Shown here piece by piece: positions 40,104 through 53,356 of a stretch of DNA of 64,000 bases; positions within the stretch are counted from its first letter, which is position 1, and every line of letters begins with the position of its first letter. The stretch is from Polytrichum commune (Eukaryota > Streptophyta > Polytrichopsida > Polytrichales > Polytrichaceae), in NCBI GenBank assembly GCA_950295325.1, contig OX485807.1, positions 19,005,666-19,069,665 of the forward strand. Reading direction: 5' to 3'. The position numbers and the translations under genes are program-made. The notes below the pieces were generated by a model. It did no database searches, was not told where the DNA came from, and saw only the letters and a program-made list of their open reading frames with translations.

Positions 40104-43100
40104 AAAGTGGATGGGAGTGTGGGAGTAAGTTTGATTAAGATTAGAAAGAGAACATGCCTCACATGTTGAGTGATATTATAATAAGTGGTCTCCATGAACA
40201 GATTGTATGGTTCCCCAACCCCCACCCCCACCCCCCTCCCACAAAAAAAGAAGACTCGTGCACATCTTAAAGCTCATGTAAATGTACTTAGATATATGGC
40301 CTTATGTGGTCACTCTTCGTCAATGGACACCTAAGTTTAATTGGAATATGAGAAGGCTAGTAGTTGAAAACGGACACTCAAAAGACACCTATCATGATAA
40401 CATTGGATTATGTGCTCAATGTATATTCATTGTTGTAGGTTCGATGGTTAGCACAATTGGAAGGGTCTATGTGGTTGTTCATAAAGGAGAAGAATAAACC
40501 TTCGCTTCAACCTCTTAAGACTTTTGCATCTCAACTTTTGTGCCAAAACTTGAGATGATACTCTTCCTGATTTGCAATTAGTAGGCTCATATAACACGAT
40601 TCACACTCCCGACCAACGATCGAACTTGTTTGAGTTGGAAGTGTCCACAACATGGCCACATAATTTATGAGCACTGAGAAGGGAGGCTTGGACACCCTAG
40701 TGGGTTTAGAGTAGACAACATTTATTCAATTACTTCTCTTATTATAACACCTATATTTGAGTGGTATGAGGTGTGGCTCCAGTACCTAAAATAAAAAGAA
40801 CATATGGGTTTGAAAAATATTGAATTGCGTGCTTAGAAAAATATGATGACCATTGTAGACTCAATAATCAACATAATTGAGAGGATGTATGTGACTATTT
40901 AACAAACACAAGAATCATCACTTTGATTATGAATAAGATATTCATGTGAGCTCCAAAATTTATGAGGAAAGTGGCTACATCCTCAATTTGAATTTATTGA
41001 TTACGTGTTTCATATCTTAGGAGAAGTGGGCTAGTCGGAAATAACCATTTAAGACCCATCTATCTTAGTTCGGCGGCCATGACAATGCTACCGTTGCTTT
41101 GAACGAAATCATTTTGGACCATTTTCTCAAGCTAACTTGAAAACAAAGAAAGCCTAAGAAACACACAACCCACATACCTTCATGACTTGTCTTTGTACAT
41201 GGAGGCGTGACAAAGAGCATCACGACGACAACATATAAAGCTCACCACCGTCAACGTTGAATGGAACTCCATCATGTTTTTGCTTCACCAAATCATAACC
41301 AATTCGCATACCAATCCATGATTGGGGAAGAGGATGATTTTCCTAGGGGATAATCTTTGCCCTTGATATGTAAATTGTAGATCTTCATGATGGAAGGGTT
41401 TAGAGGAGATGGTGTCCAAATGGTTATGTCCAATAACCTCCTTAGCTAGACAATGATAGGGAAATATTGCATGCAAGCATACCTCTCATTCATTTATCAA
41501 AACACCCTAAAATAATATGTAGACATGATGTTACTTCTGAAAAATGTTTTGACATTAGATATAGCTTTAAAGATCCCGAATTGCTCCGTGAGACACATTT
41601 TATTGAAACCTTGATTGTCTAGCAACCCCTGATGGAGCTTTGGTCATTTCCACATACTTACATTTTGTTGTTGATAGCTTCATCTTTAGTAACTCTTAGA
41701 AATGCAACCCTTATTAAGATAGACTTAATATTCTTGTGATGGTAAAATACCCACATATGTGAAATGTTGGTTTCTACATATAAATGGTTCATCATAAAAA
41801 TATGTTGGTGATAGTGGGTTGAATTGGCATTGATTTCAAGAGTGGGATGAAAGTTCCAAGTTTTTTGGAATGCACCCTCTAGCGGGTCAAGGGTTAACAT
41901 ATGCCCACCCACCTGACAACTTTTTTCTAATCTCAATACACGGCATGGACATGGCTACACATGGTTCATGTATGCAGACATAGTTTGCTCACTTCTCTTA
42001 ACCCTTAATGTTTTTTGAGGCCACATTGTGGTCTTGTAGTCGGAGGTAGTATCCCCTTAGCACAGTTGGAGGTCCCATATGAGAAGGTAATGTTTTCATG
42101 GGGAAATGTGCAAGGTTTACTTCACATTGATGTTTTGGAAAGTGGAATTGGGTTTAGCATATTATTTATGATTCTTTGTTGAGCTCATAGCCGACCTCCT
42201 AACCAACGAATATGTCTCTCAAAGAGCTATATTCATGAAGTTTATTTTACTCTCAATCCTTGAATGGTGTTTCTCTCCAAAGAAGTGTTCTTGTAAACAT
42301 TTTTCTCTATTCACAAAAAGTAGAATACATCAAAGAATTGAAATAGTCTGAATATTCATTTTGAAAGCATAAAATTTGAATAATTCATAAAGATTGCAAA
42401 TTGTATCATTGTTGTTTCAAATTTGGTATGAGTATAGACTTTTATTAGTTATGTATTATGCATTTATGACCATATTGTTGTGTGTTTATATTTAGTTTAT
42501 GTTTGTTAACACACAATGTGTGCATAAACATGGACTCTCCAAAACCCCCGAATGATCTAAATACAAGCTATGTTCTTTTTGGCATTTAAATATATGTCAC
42601 AAGTTTGCATAAGATGAACACGTCTACAAAATATCCAGTTATTTACATCATCCTATTGAAGAGGTCGTTCACAAGTATTTGCTTTGAGAACGCTCAAAGC
42701 AAAGTCCAACCATATATATAAAGTGATGACCATATATTAAAAGTCCAAGCATAGGGATGTGTTCATTAACATTTTGTCTACAATTTTGCTTCGTGAATGT
42801 TTCATAAAAAGGCTTGCCATCCTCACTTCATATTTCATCTTGAAAGTACATGAAACCTTAAGGATAATAAGGGTAAAACTGGAGAGCCATATTTGAGTGG
42901 TGTGTGGTTAAGTGTGGATCTAAGATGGACCCCCAAAAAAACACAAGCATGAAAGAGATTGGACTACTGCTCATAAGATACCATGATTTGGGACCTACAT
43001 GATCATCAAAGAGGAAAGAAAATCTCCAGTTTAACAATAAATAGGATTACATATGAGCCCCTAAAAATATGAAATAAATGGCTACAACCTCAACTTGGAA

Positions 43101-43856
43101 TTTCTAATCATCTTATACTTATGACATGCTTCATATTCTACATTAAGAGAAGTGGGCTAATTGAATTATTTACCATTTAAGACCAATCTACCTTACGTAA
43201 GGTAAGTGGGTCTTAAACGGATACTTTTCTTTCTGCAACCACTTCTCATAAGATATGAAGCATGGAACTCCTATTAGATGATTAGCAAATCCAAATTGTG
43301 CCTATAACCACGTTCCTTGCAAATGTAAATTAGAGCTTGTACATATATGCTATTCATTGCCAAAGAGATTCTCTAGACTATTAATTGACCACATACTCCC
43401 CCCCTTCTAGAATTGTGTTAACCATAGCACTTCAAATAGTTATTTGGAACATGTAAGACTCCAATCTCATTTCTACACAACTTTTTGTTGTTTTTGTTTA
43501 ACTGCTAAAATCCATGGCAAATGTTTTCATCTAGATAATCACCATTGCCTGACAATACCAACACACATGTTTACATTATAATCTTTTGATCGCAGTCGCG
43601 CATATGGTTGAAAAGATGTGGTCACAATCCTAACTCTACAACGCTTACATCCATACAGTCACGCCCACCATCGATGGTACAAATTCTCCTAGATGAGCTT
43701 CTAAATGTGGACTGAACTATTTTGGACAATTTTGGGGTGATGTTGGGATGATTATGGGATAATTTTGCTTCGATTTCTAGGGTGAAAGATCAAACACTAA
43801 CTTAGGCAAGTCTGCCTCATGTAAATAGTTGTTTAGGACATATAAGATAAAAATAC
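40104..43856. other. AT-rich DNA with a diverged internal duplication
   Basis: No gene is supported. 40755-41075 and 42885-43200 are diverged copies (shared GAGTGGT(A/G)TG and AGAAGTGGGCTA, then CCATTTAAGACC). A GC run of pyrimidine-rich C tracts lies at 40218-40238. Confidence 0.45.
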
Positions 43857-45015
43857 CTACACTAAATAAGATATCTAGTGTCACATACAATGTGAACTTA
43901 TGTAGTGTTATATCTTTGTAATATTGTTGTAGTTTTCTTACCAAGTAAAATTGCTCGTGTTCTTAAAAATGCCCAAACAACCAAGTTGACGCTTGTTAGT
44001 AAAATATGAGACAACATTGCGTAACACCGAATAGTAAGTGACACTAAATACATTATTTAGGGCCACTTCACACACGAGCCAAGGGTCGTGACCATGAAAT
44101 TGTGTGAGCCCAAAGGAAAGTGTCCAAAGGCCGTCCCAACACACCTCCACAATTATGTATTGTGAGGTCATATGTGACTGGGCCCTCAACCAAATGCTAT
44201 TTTGATGAATTTCTATTCATGCAAGTCCTCACACATGATAAATTAGAACAAGCCAACATTTGTGAGCATTCGGAGTGCCATGATCTCCCAACGATTTTGT
44301 GTTAGGCCTACCTTCAAGAAATGGTTTTTGAAAACAATCCAAGTGACCATGAAACATGTTCCATTCGACGCCACGTAGGAACCCATGTAGACTTTGACAT
44401 CCATCTTGCCATTCACATACTCCGTTGGTCCCTCAAGTGTAGTGTGAAGCGAATGTGGACCGGCTCCGCCTTTTCACCAACGAGAGTGCTTGAAGTGTAA
44501 TAACGGTCACGGGCTCTCAAGGCCACTTCACACACGAGACTGAAAGCCTGTGACCATTACACTTCAAGCACTGTCACTGGTGGAAAAGGCGGAGCCGGTC
44601 CAAGTTCGCTTCACACTACGCTCGAGGGACCGACGGAGTATGTGAATGCAAGATGGATGGTGAAGTCGACATGGATTCCTACATGGCATCAACTGGATCA
44701 CGTTTCACGACCACTCGAACTATTTTCAAAAACCACCTCTTGGAGGTATGCCGAACAAAAAAACCGGGAGACCCTGGCAATGCGAATGCTCACAACCGTT
44801 AATTTGTTCTATTTTACTATGCATGAAGGCCCGCATGAATAAAAACTCATCGAAATAACATTTGGTTGAGGGCCCGATCACATATGACTTGACACTGCAT
44901 TTGAGGGTCCACGACCACACTCCACAATTTGGGAGGTGTCTTGCGACGGCCGTTGGGCTCTCACAATTTCACGGTCACGGCTCTTGGCTCGTGTGTGACG
45001 TGGCCCTTAGTGTAG
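43857..45015. mobile_element. MITE family T, copy 2, split by an insertion
   Basis: 43857-44059 plus 45010-45015 rebuild a MITE of about 209 bp resembling the 61262-61488 copy. The left end is CTACACTAAATAAGATATCT and the right end GTGACACTAAATACATTATT then TA plus GTGTAG. It is interrupted at TTA by the H1 pair at 44060-45006. Confidence 0.8.
44060..45006. mobile_element. Two inverted H1 MITEs inserted as one unit
   Basis: 44060-44519 is an H1 copy lacking its last ~20 bp; 44521-45006 is a second H1 copy in reverse orientation. The outer ends are both GGGCCACTTCACACACGAG-type. TTA flanks the pair once on each side (44057-44059 and 45007-45009), so the pair behaves as a single 947-bp insertion. 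Confidence 0.85.
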
Positions 45016-45352
45016 TTCCTCTTATACACCACCAGTATGAAAAAGAGTATATAATACGTATATATGCATGGTATATACGGTACAGTATTGGGTGCTTGGG
45101 GAGGTCTGACAAGCGGGTGTACTGGGGCGTGAGTACATCGTGATGAGTCACTCTGTAGCAGCCTGGCGTACACCTGGACGTGAGGACAAAGCCCAGTCAG
45201 CTATATAGGGCAGCCTGCTTTTAAAGGCCCCCTGTCGGAAGGAACGCCACCCTGTCCTCCTCACCTACTGGGGAACGTGCTTGGGAACACGTCTGGAACG
45301 TGGCCCAGGAACCCCAACAATCATTTCAATACTCCTAGGCTATTACTCTCAT
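45016..45352. other. GC-rich stretch, possibly a solo LTR fragment
   Basis: GC-richer than its surroundings, with CTATATAGGG near 45200 resembling a promoter and an end ...CCCCAACA at 45314-45321. No matching LTR partner or 5-bp duplication is visible. Confidence 0.25.
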
Positions 45353-46109
45353 GGGCTGAGTTTCCGTGTGGGCTGCTTGCCCACTGCATTCTAGATAGTA
45401 GTGGGTCTGAGGTGTTCGCATGTAGTTAAGTATAAGGGTCGTTTCACACTATGGCCGTCGAAGTCATGAGGCCGTGGGATTGAGTGGTCGAACTTTGTTG
45501 AGAGTCCAAATAATTGGCTGAAAATAGCTAGCCAATACAATATAGGTTTTGGAGCCTTTGGCCGGGCATAGTGTGAAGCCTGCAAAGGCCAAGCCCAAAG
45601 TCCAAACCCAAAGGAGCATCCCAATTTATTCCTTGCCCAAAACAACCCTTCCAATCTAATGGCCAAGATCTTGTCAATGATTGATTTTTTATTATGAAAA
45701 ACTATAGTTTGGGTTTCCAGTCCTGTCCGACCCAAACTTCCTTCGAGAGTTTGTTGCCTTCTTAAAAAAATAATCATTTTAAATTGCGACAACCTTTGGA
45801 CTTTGGCCTTAGTGTGAAGGGTTGAGAGGCTGAACTCTTGGTTTCTTGCAATCTCTCATTGGTGGAAATCGACGGCATGTCGACCTTCAGCCATAGTGTA
45901 AAGTGCCCCTAAGTTGTCATCCCACCACGTTCCAGTGGTCTGGTGGAATGTGGAGGGCCGTGGACATGGGCTACTAGGCTTTCATGCGTTCACTAAAGAA
46001 TCTCTGACCTATAAGTGTTAGTCACTGAAGGATTAAGACCAGTTGAAGACTCGAGAGGATCAATGTTGGTGTAGAACTCCGTCTATGGTAATTAGGAGGA
46101 AGAGGTTAG
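45353..46109. mobile_element. Partial family-B MITE in reverse orientation, interrupted
   Basis: 45353-45435 plus 45913-46109 is the reverse complement of 46257-46525 (shared GTTGGTGTAGAACTCC, TTAAGACC, GGAGGGCC blocks). It is interrupted by the H2 element at 45436-45909. Confidence 0.75.
45436..45909. mobile_element. Harbinger-like MITE, family H2
   Basis: 474 bp with ends GGGTCGTTTCACACTATGGC and the complement of GCCATAGTGTAAAGTGCCCC, flanked by TAA (45433-45435 and 45910-45912). The ends resemble H1 but the interior differs. Confidence 0.8.
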
Positions 46110-46112
46110 TAA

Positions 46113-46525
46113 GGGCGAGGTTCCATGTAGGTTTGCTCATCCACCAGATTCTAGTGCGAATGAGGACAAACCCGCCCAAATGTAGAGGGAGTCTAGTGGG
46201 GTAGGGTTCGTATGTGCCAACTAGCTACTCCCATCTTCTCAAATTTGGGTTCACTTACTGACCTCTTCCTCCCAGTTACCAAGGGTGGAGTTCTACACCA
46301 ACATTGGTTCGCTTGAGTCTTCAACCGGTCTTAATCCTTTGGCGACCGGCACTTGTAGGTCAAAGATTCTTTAGTGGACGCATAAAAGTCTAGCGGCACA
46401 TGTCCATGGCCCTCCACATTCTAAAAGACCGCCGGAATGTGGTTGGGTGATAACTTATGCTTGACTACATGCGAACACCTCCGACCCACTACCATCTAGA
46501 ATACGACCTACATGAAAACTCACCC
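46113..46525. mobile_element. Family-B MITE, longer copy
   Basis: 413 bp. It starts GGGCGAGGTTCCATGTAGG and ends CCTACATGAAAACTCACCC, flanked by TAA on both sides (46110-46112 and 46526-46528). It holds about 130 bp more than the 35.7-kb copy. Confidence 0.75.
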
Positions 46526-46528
46526 TAA

Positions 46529-46669
46529 GTGGGCCCATATTCGAGAAGATGGGAGTAGCTAGTTGGCACATACAAACCCTACCCCACCAGATTCCCTCTA
46601 CATTTAAACGGATTTGTCCTTATTCACACTAGAATCTGGTGGGCGAACAACCTACATGGAAACTCACCC
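46529..46669. mobile_element. Family-B MITE end fragment, reverse orientation
   Basis: Reverse complement of the left third of the 46113 copy (GAAGATGGGAGTAGCTAGTT and GTAGGTT...CACCC). Together with the preceding elements it creates interleaved inverted repeats. Confidence 0.7.
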
Positions 46670-47817
46670 TTACTATACCACCCACCCTTAAAAGTATATT
46701 TGCTGCTGCTGCTTGGAAGCTAAGAAGCTGGCTCGATTGCAGTGGGCCACTAACTTATGTAGTAGTGAAACTTATTATGAATGCATGTTAATGTGAAGTC
46801 AACTGGGGCCCTACCACTAACTTAGTGTATGCATGGGCTTGAATTGAGCCTATAGACTCAACAACTCAGCGTTTACTTAATTGTTCGCCTTTCTATCATA
46901 CTAATAACCTCTTGAAGTGCTCGGATGACCTGCATCCACCACCGCTCGTCAATTTTAAGGTCACTAGTAAAAGACAACTATGTGCCATTATTGTGAGAAA
47001 TTGGGTAATTAATTAGTCTTTCGGGTAAGAGCCACCCCACTATATAATCGGTATAAAACCCCTCGATAAAAACACAGACTAATTACACAAGGTAAAACGG
47101 GTAAACGCTTGGTGTAACATTAGCCACACTGATCTTAAAAGGTAGAAGTTGCCTTACTATTTAAGCAGCTCGTCTCCATGATAAAGCAACGCTGAAACAA
47201 GTAACGGTACTCGGAAGAGAAGGACCAGTTGAATGAGACTATTTTTGTGGACAATAGTCAGTTTTGGAAGAAGGACATGGACTTGATGTGTGGTCCCCCT
47301 CTCTATTGTGGAATAAACATGGTCCCCGAGACCCGCTTTTGTGAAACAATGTGTCTACACCATGTCCAATGAGGACTCACTTTGTTGTGTGTGTGTGTGA
47401 GAGAGAGAGAATCATTTGTAACGTCCCCATATTAAGAATCGGTGGAGCTCGACATTTTGGTGACCATGTTGGGGATGAATAAAGTAGTCTAAATGTGTGT
47501 CACTTTTTTGAACAACTGAATCCCATTCACAAACATGGTCGAGGATACTTTTATACGACTCGAGGAAACATAGGAACCGGATGATAATGACGCTGTTGAG
47601 GATACCGGGGAGGTCACTTAGTCACAAAGGTTAGATGCCCTAAAATCCATGACATGACAATTCCAAAACTCGGACACATGTTTGCATGTTTAAGAAAAGA
47701 ATGACCGAACAGAATGCCCAAAAGACGCTTATTCAAAACATAAATGAATATCAACAACCCACCGATGATAAACACAACACCGATGAACAACTCCCACTCT
47801 TCTTTATATAATAACTC
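46670..47817. other. Spacer without recognisable genes
   Basis: Short frames only. A small GTGTGTGAGAGAGA run is at 47388-47410. Confidence 0.45.
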
Positions 47818-48560
47818 TTTGGGGGTGGATTCTTCATTACCAACCTAAATGACGTGCGTGGGTGACTATGAAATTAAACCCCCCTATATACGAGAAGTTT
47901 ATAGATGAAAACAAATGTATATGTACTAATGGCATGCTAGAAAACGTGACTCGTGTGTTTATATGAAGCTTTTCAATTTAATGTGATAAGTGCCTCCATT
48001 ACATATACAAAATATAAATCATGAATTAAACATGTCTTTATTACATGTAAAATCCTCGGGGGGTTCAATGGTGAAAATTGTAGAACAGCGTGCGATAAAA
48101 AATAGGATCCAATATATTCATTGTAGATAAATTTTGTAAAAAATGTACATGTAAACTAAGGGATTTTAAAATAGTGAAACATGTTTACATGTAAAATACC
48201 ATCACATATAATATTTTTAGGCTTTTTACATGTAAAATACGATCACCTTTTAATCTTTTATGCAAGGTAAATACCCCCCCCCCAAATAAATAGGTCCCGA
48301 ACGCACGTGTATGCAAAATATAAGAGGGAGTGAACCCCCCGAGGTAAAATCCATGTTCACTTTATGTAATTGAACATTTTTTCATCCATAGCATATAACT
48401 TAACGATCACAAAAAACAAACAAAGACAAGAGCATAATAACTTAGCCACAATCTGGAGAGGAAAACTCAAGGCAGACCAAAGGTCTTAGAGTGTCACGCT
48501 CGCTCATTGCCAATATGATATTATTCTTTAGCATAATTAACTATTTTAAGTGAAAAAGAT
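47818..48560 (+). repeat. Dispersed repeat shared with 60440-60810
   Basis: Shared landmarks are GTGCGTGGGT(G/T)ACTATGAAA, TTTTCAA(T/C)TTAATGTGATA, and AAGAGCATAATAACTTAGCC. This copy contains about 300 bp extra between them, including ACATGTAAAATAC subrepeats and a C run at 48273-48282. Confidence 0.65.
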
Positions 48561-49140
48561 TTACATTGTGACATTTAGCTTAGCATATTGGGAGATGATA
48601 GTTTTGTGCTTAGTATGCAAGGGGAAGCTATTGTTGAGCATACTAATGGCAAGTGTCATGTGTTCACATTTTAGTATGCAAGAGGAAGATATTCTTGAGC
48701 AAACTAATGCTAAGTGTCATTTAGGTACACTTTAGTCAACTTGTAGACCATTGTGTAACATAGGCATACACCTCATAACATTATTGAGCATACTCATGCC
48801 AATATATTAGTAAGCGCACTTGAACACCAACTATCATGAGGTAACACTAATGGTGAAGTTGTTGATCATTAATGTATGGCTCAAAATAGGGTAAGTGACA
48901 CTATGACGCACTTGAGACTAAATACCATAAACGGTGTAGTACATAAATAATAACTACCCAATCTTGACTCATTTGGTATTAGCCTAGAATACAACTTGAA
49001 TACTAATCATGTAGAGGGTCATCTACACTTGTATATGTGTGAAAACATCAAGGTGTAAAGTTCCAACATGGTAAAATATTCGAAATAGCCTGAAACAATT
49101 GTTTGTAGATAAATTGATTCTAGATTAGCATCAAAGACCT

Positions 49141-49309
49141 TCATAACATTATTTGGATTCATAGCAATGTTCTTTGGGAATGATAGTATTCTATGGAATA
49201 TTCCCATATATTTCCCACATTCAAACGTAATGTGGGGAATATATGAGAATATTCAGTGGAATACTCTGACTCCCATAGAACATTGTTATGAATCCAAATG
49301 ATGTTATGT
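49141..49309. mobile_element. Hairpin MITE, copy 3
   Basis: Arms of about 80 bp (CATAACATTATTTGGATTCA and its complement; GGAATATTCCCATATATTTC with its partner) fold into one long stem around ACGTAA. Same family as 6211 and 7039. Confidence 0.7.
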
Positions 49310-52300
49310 TGAATTAAGCCAATGAGAATTCAATTGGAATGAATCGGCCCTCAACATGTAGGGGGTCTTGTATGTATTAGAGCTATTTCATTCATGAAGG
49401 AATCATGTACATAGATTCGGCAAACCCCGCTAACGGAAAATTGTGGACACATAAATGAAGCATGTACATAGGTTCATTTACGTGAAGTTTTGTACAAGGC
49501 TCTCTATACATTCATAAGGTATGTGTGTGTTATTTAGTTCATTTGCCATGTTCTCCAACTTTTACTGACTATATCTACACAACAAAAGTTGTAAAACATT
49601 AGCAAATCTAAGATGAAACATTTGCAAAAGTCGGTTTGAAAATGAGACCATCCTTGATTTAGTTATGGTTATCGACAATGCATGTTTGTTGATTTCTTAA
49701 ATGGATACACAAGTCCTCTAAAATTGAGTGTAAAGTAGTTATTGATATTTTGAAGACGTAGTCCAGTCTCCTCTAAAAATGTGGTCTTTATGATGTTTGC
49801 TCTTTGATCCTCACCCAATCACATATCAATCAAATATAGGGGTCTGATCAAGAAAACAAACCACTTAAGACCCATAAACCTTGAATCATTTATTTTATTC
49901 TCAAACTCTGCATTAGAATCATACATTATAAAACTTCTTGCAAACGATGTAACTTCTCACCATCCAAGCATTGTTATGATTTATATAGTGTATCCCATTT
50001 GTTGATGTTGGATATGTAAAACAAATGTGTATTTTGCAAGCAATTTACAATGTTATGTAACTCCAAATGATAATGTATCAAATTGCAATAGAAGGCATAC
50101 TATCTTCGGGAAAAACCAAAGTTCCAATTTTGACATCTTCGGAATAAACAAGGATTTTTTTCCAAGTTGAAATAGAAGATAACTATCCGTCCCTATCCAC
50201 CCCTTGCAATACCCTTGCTTTACACATATGGGTAGATATTTTATTCTTGATGAATAAAGTCGTGACTTTTACAATGCTAGAAAGCCACATTCATGAAGCC
50301 TACATTGTTGCTTATGTGGATCTTGGGTACACACTAGGACATGTGGAGCTAGTCTTACCTAAGATCATGATCCAAATCATCGTCATCTATACCATATCCT
50401 ACCTAGTCGCACCGGAGACCCTACTTTCATTGCACTTTCATTGCACAATCTCTTGAAGCCTCCATGTGGGAGTGGAGGTTAGTTTTGAGCCCATGGTCTA
50501 CACTTCCACATGAAGCACGCTCAACCAACCTACAAACTAAATATCTTTGATGTTCTTATGATAATGAGAAGTTTTAGATGACAACTTGATTGTGTAATAA
50601 TTCTTCAAGTCTTGGTTATTGGTGTCAACAATGAGATATCGAATTTGAGCATGAACGTGAGATTTACTCTTGCTTTACTCCTTATGAAATTCGTGTTATA
50701 TTACAAATAAAATCATTATAGTGCACATATGAAATTTGGTTTAGCCCCTTCAATGCTCTTCTTAAAGGTTTGCTCCATGTCTGGGTATTTACGATAGTGC
50801 CATGATTGCTTTGAGGATGTAGCAGTCAGGGTGGTGTTAATGAGTTTGATGAAATTTGATGAAGTTATGTAGTAAGCACAAGGGGGGTTGTCCATGAAGA
50901 TGTTTGTGACAAATGTGAGATGGATGCCCAATGGTGGAGGGTGGTGCATGTGTGAATATCCATAAGCTATGTTCAAAGTATGTTTTCCCAGCTTGGTATC
51001 TCGGCCTTTATATTTTTGTCCGGGATGGAGGCCAATAGACTTTCTATCATATCAGTCATATACTTGTATGCTTGTACGACAATGGATGAGATCCTTAGAT
51101 ATTTCAACATGCACTCAAAATAAGGCATGTGCACCTAAAACAAACACTTGATCTAGAGGGGTGAAAATCTTCAAACATGTCTCTACATTTTAGAGTGCAA
51201 ATCTAGAAGTGTCGTACATTGGTAATAATTTAGCCCATAAAATTCTGAAAGACCCATTCTAAGCTTTAAAATGCTTTACAAAGGGGTTTAACATTACTTA
51301 GATAAAAATGAGACCATCTAAAGTTAACGTATTCATCATATGCATTATTCCAATTTGAACAAACATACATGTAGAATGAATCATACAAAATTTGAGCTCA
51401 TATAAATGCCCTGAAATAGTATACATATCACACACACACGCACGCACACATCTAATCAATGTTGTCATGCATGTCTTTTTTCCACTTCCTATATTTTGTG
51501 AGATGTGCAAAATATGGATTCAATGCCTTGGACCAAATATAATAATATTTCATTGCTTGTTGAAGGTTTGTACAAAACATCACATCTCCCATATAAACAT
51601 ACCCCCCAATCTTTTAAGGGTTAAAAAGAGTGTCCATTCTACCTTCTAGGTACGCAACTCCATTATCACCAGTCATGCAATGCTCTTGATTGTAGATACC
51701 AAATTCATCACGCCAATATCACATTTGGACCACCTCCGAAAGCCAAAAACTAGAATCAAACGCAACCATCCACATCCACATGACAACAAATTTGACAAGG
51801 GCCAACATACTTTACTTCAAATTGGGTTTCGTGACGTCTAGGTAAACTCAGACATCCATGGTGGATGAAGGGGCTTTTGTCCCGCTTTAGTTTAAGGGTC
51901 ATGTCATTCCAACTAGATCCCACTAGACTTTGTCGGAGTCTTTGATGTCATCATAAGTGGAGTCAAATCAATGAAGAACATAAATTCTCGAGATATGGAC
52001 TGGTTTGTTGTATTTTCACCTTTCCAATGGGCGATTTATCTAGACACCACAAAGCTCTAGTTGGTTAAGTGAATGGTACACTATACAATGAATCCTATTA
52101 GTATGGTCAACCCTAGTTCTCTAGAACCCACATTAGTTCTCATAATAATATTTAATGTGGGTCAAGTTAATTGTGAACCCACCCCAAATCTCTAATTTAA
52201 AACTAGATCAGGTCACATTGATGTTGCTTTTGAGAAATTGATGTGGGTAACTATTTTGTTGTATGGTACTTTTATACTTGAACTAATTTTCAAGGTGTTG

Positions 52301-52696
52301 GTCAAAATCCTCTATGAAGACTTAATGGTACACCCGGGGTCTTTTGCCCACATTATTTCCACCTTGACGATGAAATTAGTGTGTTCCACATCAATCATTT
52401 CCAGATTACGTTTCCATCCACACTAGTAGGAATGTTTAGTGTAGTTGTGCATGGATTTTGTGAAATTTCAGTACACTATGAGACTAAAAGAACATCAAGA
52501 TGGTAACCAAACTATTAATCCCCCTAGAGTGACAATAACCTCCGTGAAATAAAAATTAAAATCAACCTGATGGTCCAAATGGAAGAAAAAAGAAGACTCG
52601 AAACTTCATATTGGTACTACATCTTGAATAGTGAGAGAAACCTATCTCTAATGAAGTAATATCTCAGTGTCCAAACCCTTCCACCTAGTTGAGGGG
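49310..52696. other. AT-rich DNA without recognisable genes
   Basis: 49735-49850 is a diverged copy of 12335-12470. Otherwise there are only short random frames. Confidence 0.45.
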
Positions 52697-52786
52697 TTGG
52701 GACGAACCAACCCGTACATTGGTTCCTTGGAAGCAAGGGTTTAGACATCCAGCAAGAAACGAGTGTATGGGTTGGTTCGCCCAAAT
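52697..52786. mobile_element. 90-bp MULE-type MITE, copy 1
   Basis: Ends TTGGGACGAACCAACCC and GGGTTGGTTCGCCCA are inverted. Flanks CTAGTTGAGGGG and CTAGTTGGGGG form a target duplication of about 11 bp, as Mutator-type elements make. Copy 2 is at 62128. Confidence 0.7.
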
Positions 52787-53353
52787 CTAGTTGGGGGCAT
52801 ACTAACTTATTGTCAAACTTCTATACAATATGAGACCTCTATATACACCAAGTTTGGTTACGTTTTCACAATTGAACGTGTTTCAATTTGTACCAAAAGA
52901 AAACATACACAGACCTAGTCGGGGGCGGCAGGCACACTAAGTTACCTCGACTCTAACTTATTATGTTTTCGCATTTTAATGACACTGTCTCATTCAATCT
53001 CCTCACGAGTTACACCTAAACTTCATCAAGTACATAACTTGTTGTCAGGGCTCATAATCTGACATTCTCATGACTCAGGAGTAATGCAACCCACACTAAT
53101 AACACGGTCCTTAAATTGCCCATATTAATGGTCTGCGGATTCGTCTCTCACCGAACCTTTATGGGGCAAGTGGGTAAATATTTGGTTTCAGTATCCTGCC
53201 CGACACAAAATTTACCACACGTACTTGCTTACTTAAGTTTGTCATATTAATTAAGTAAGCGCGAAATTGAAATCCCTTCCGCGCGGGGGCCTTGCCACAT
53301 ACATAGCGACAAGGCTATAATGAAGAGTCTCACAAACTGCAGAGGTGCTTTAC
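52787..53353. other. Spacer without recognisable genes
   Basis: No supported feature other than AT-rich DNA and a short GC patch near 53280. Confidence 0.4.
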
Positions 53354-53356
53354 TTA

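Noticed and set aside
44642-45143. Several open frames inside the 44-45 kb region
   Set aside because: They lie within H1 MITE copies and recur as shadows in every copy; no protein signature.
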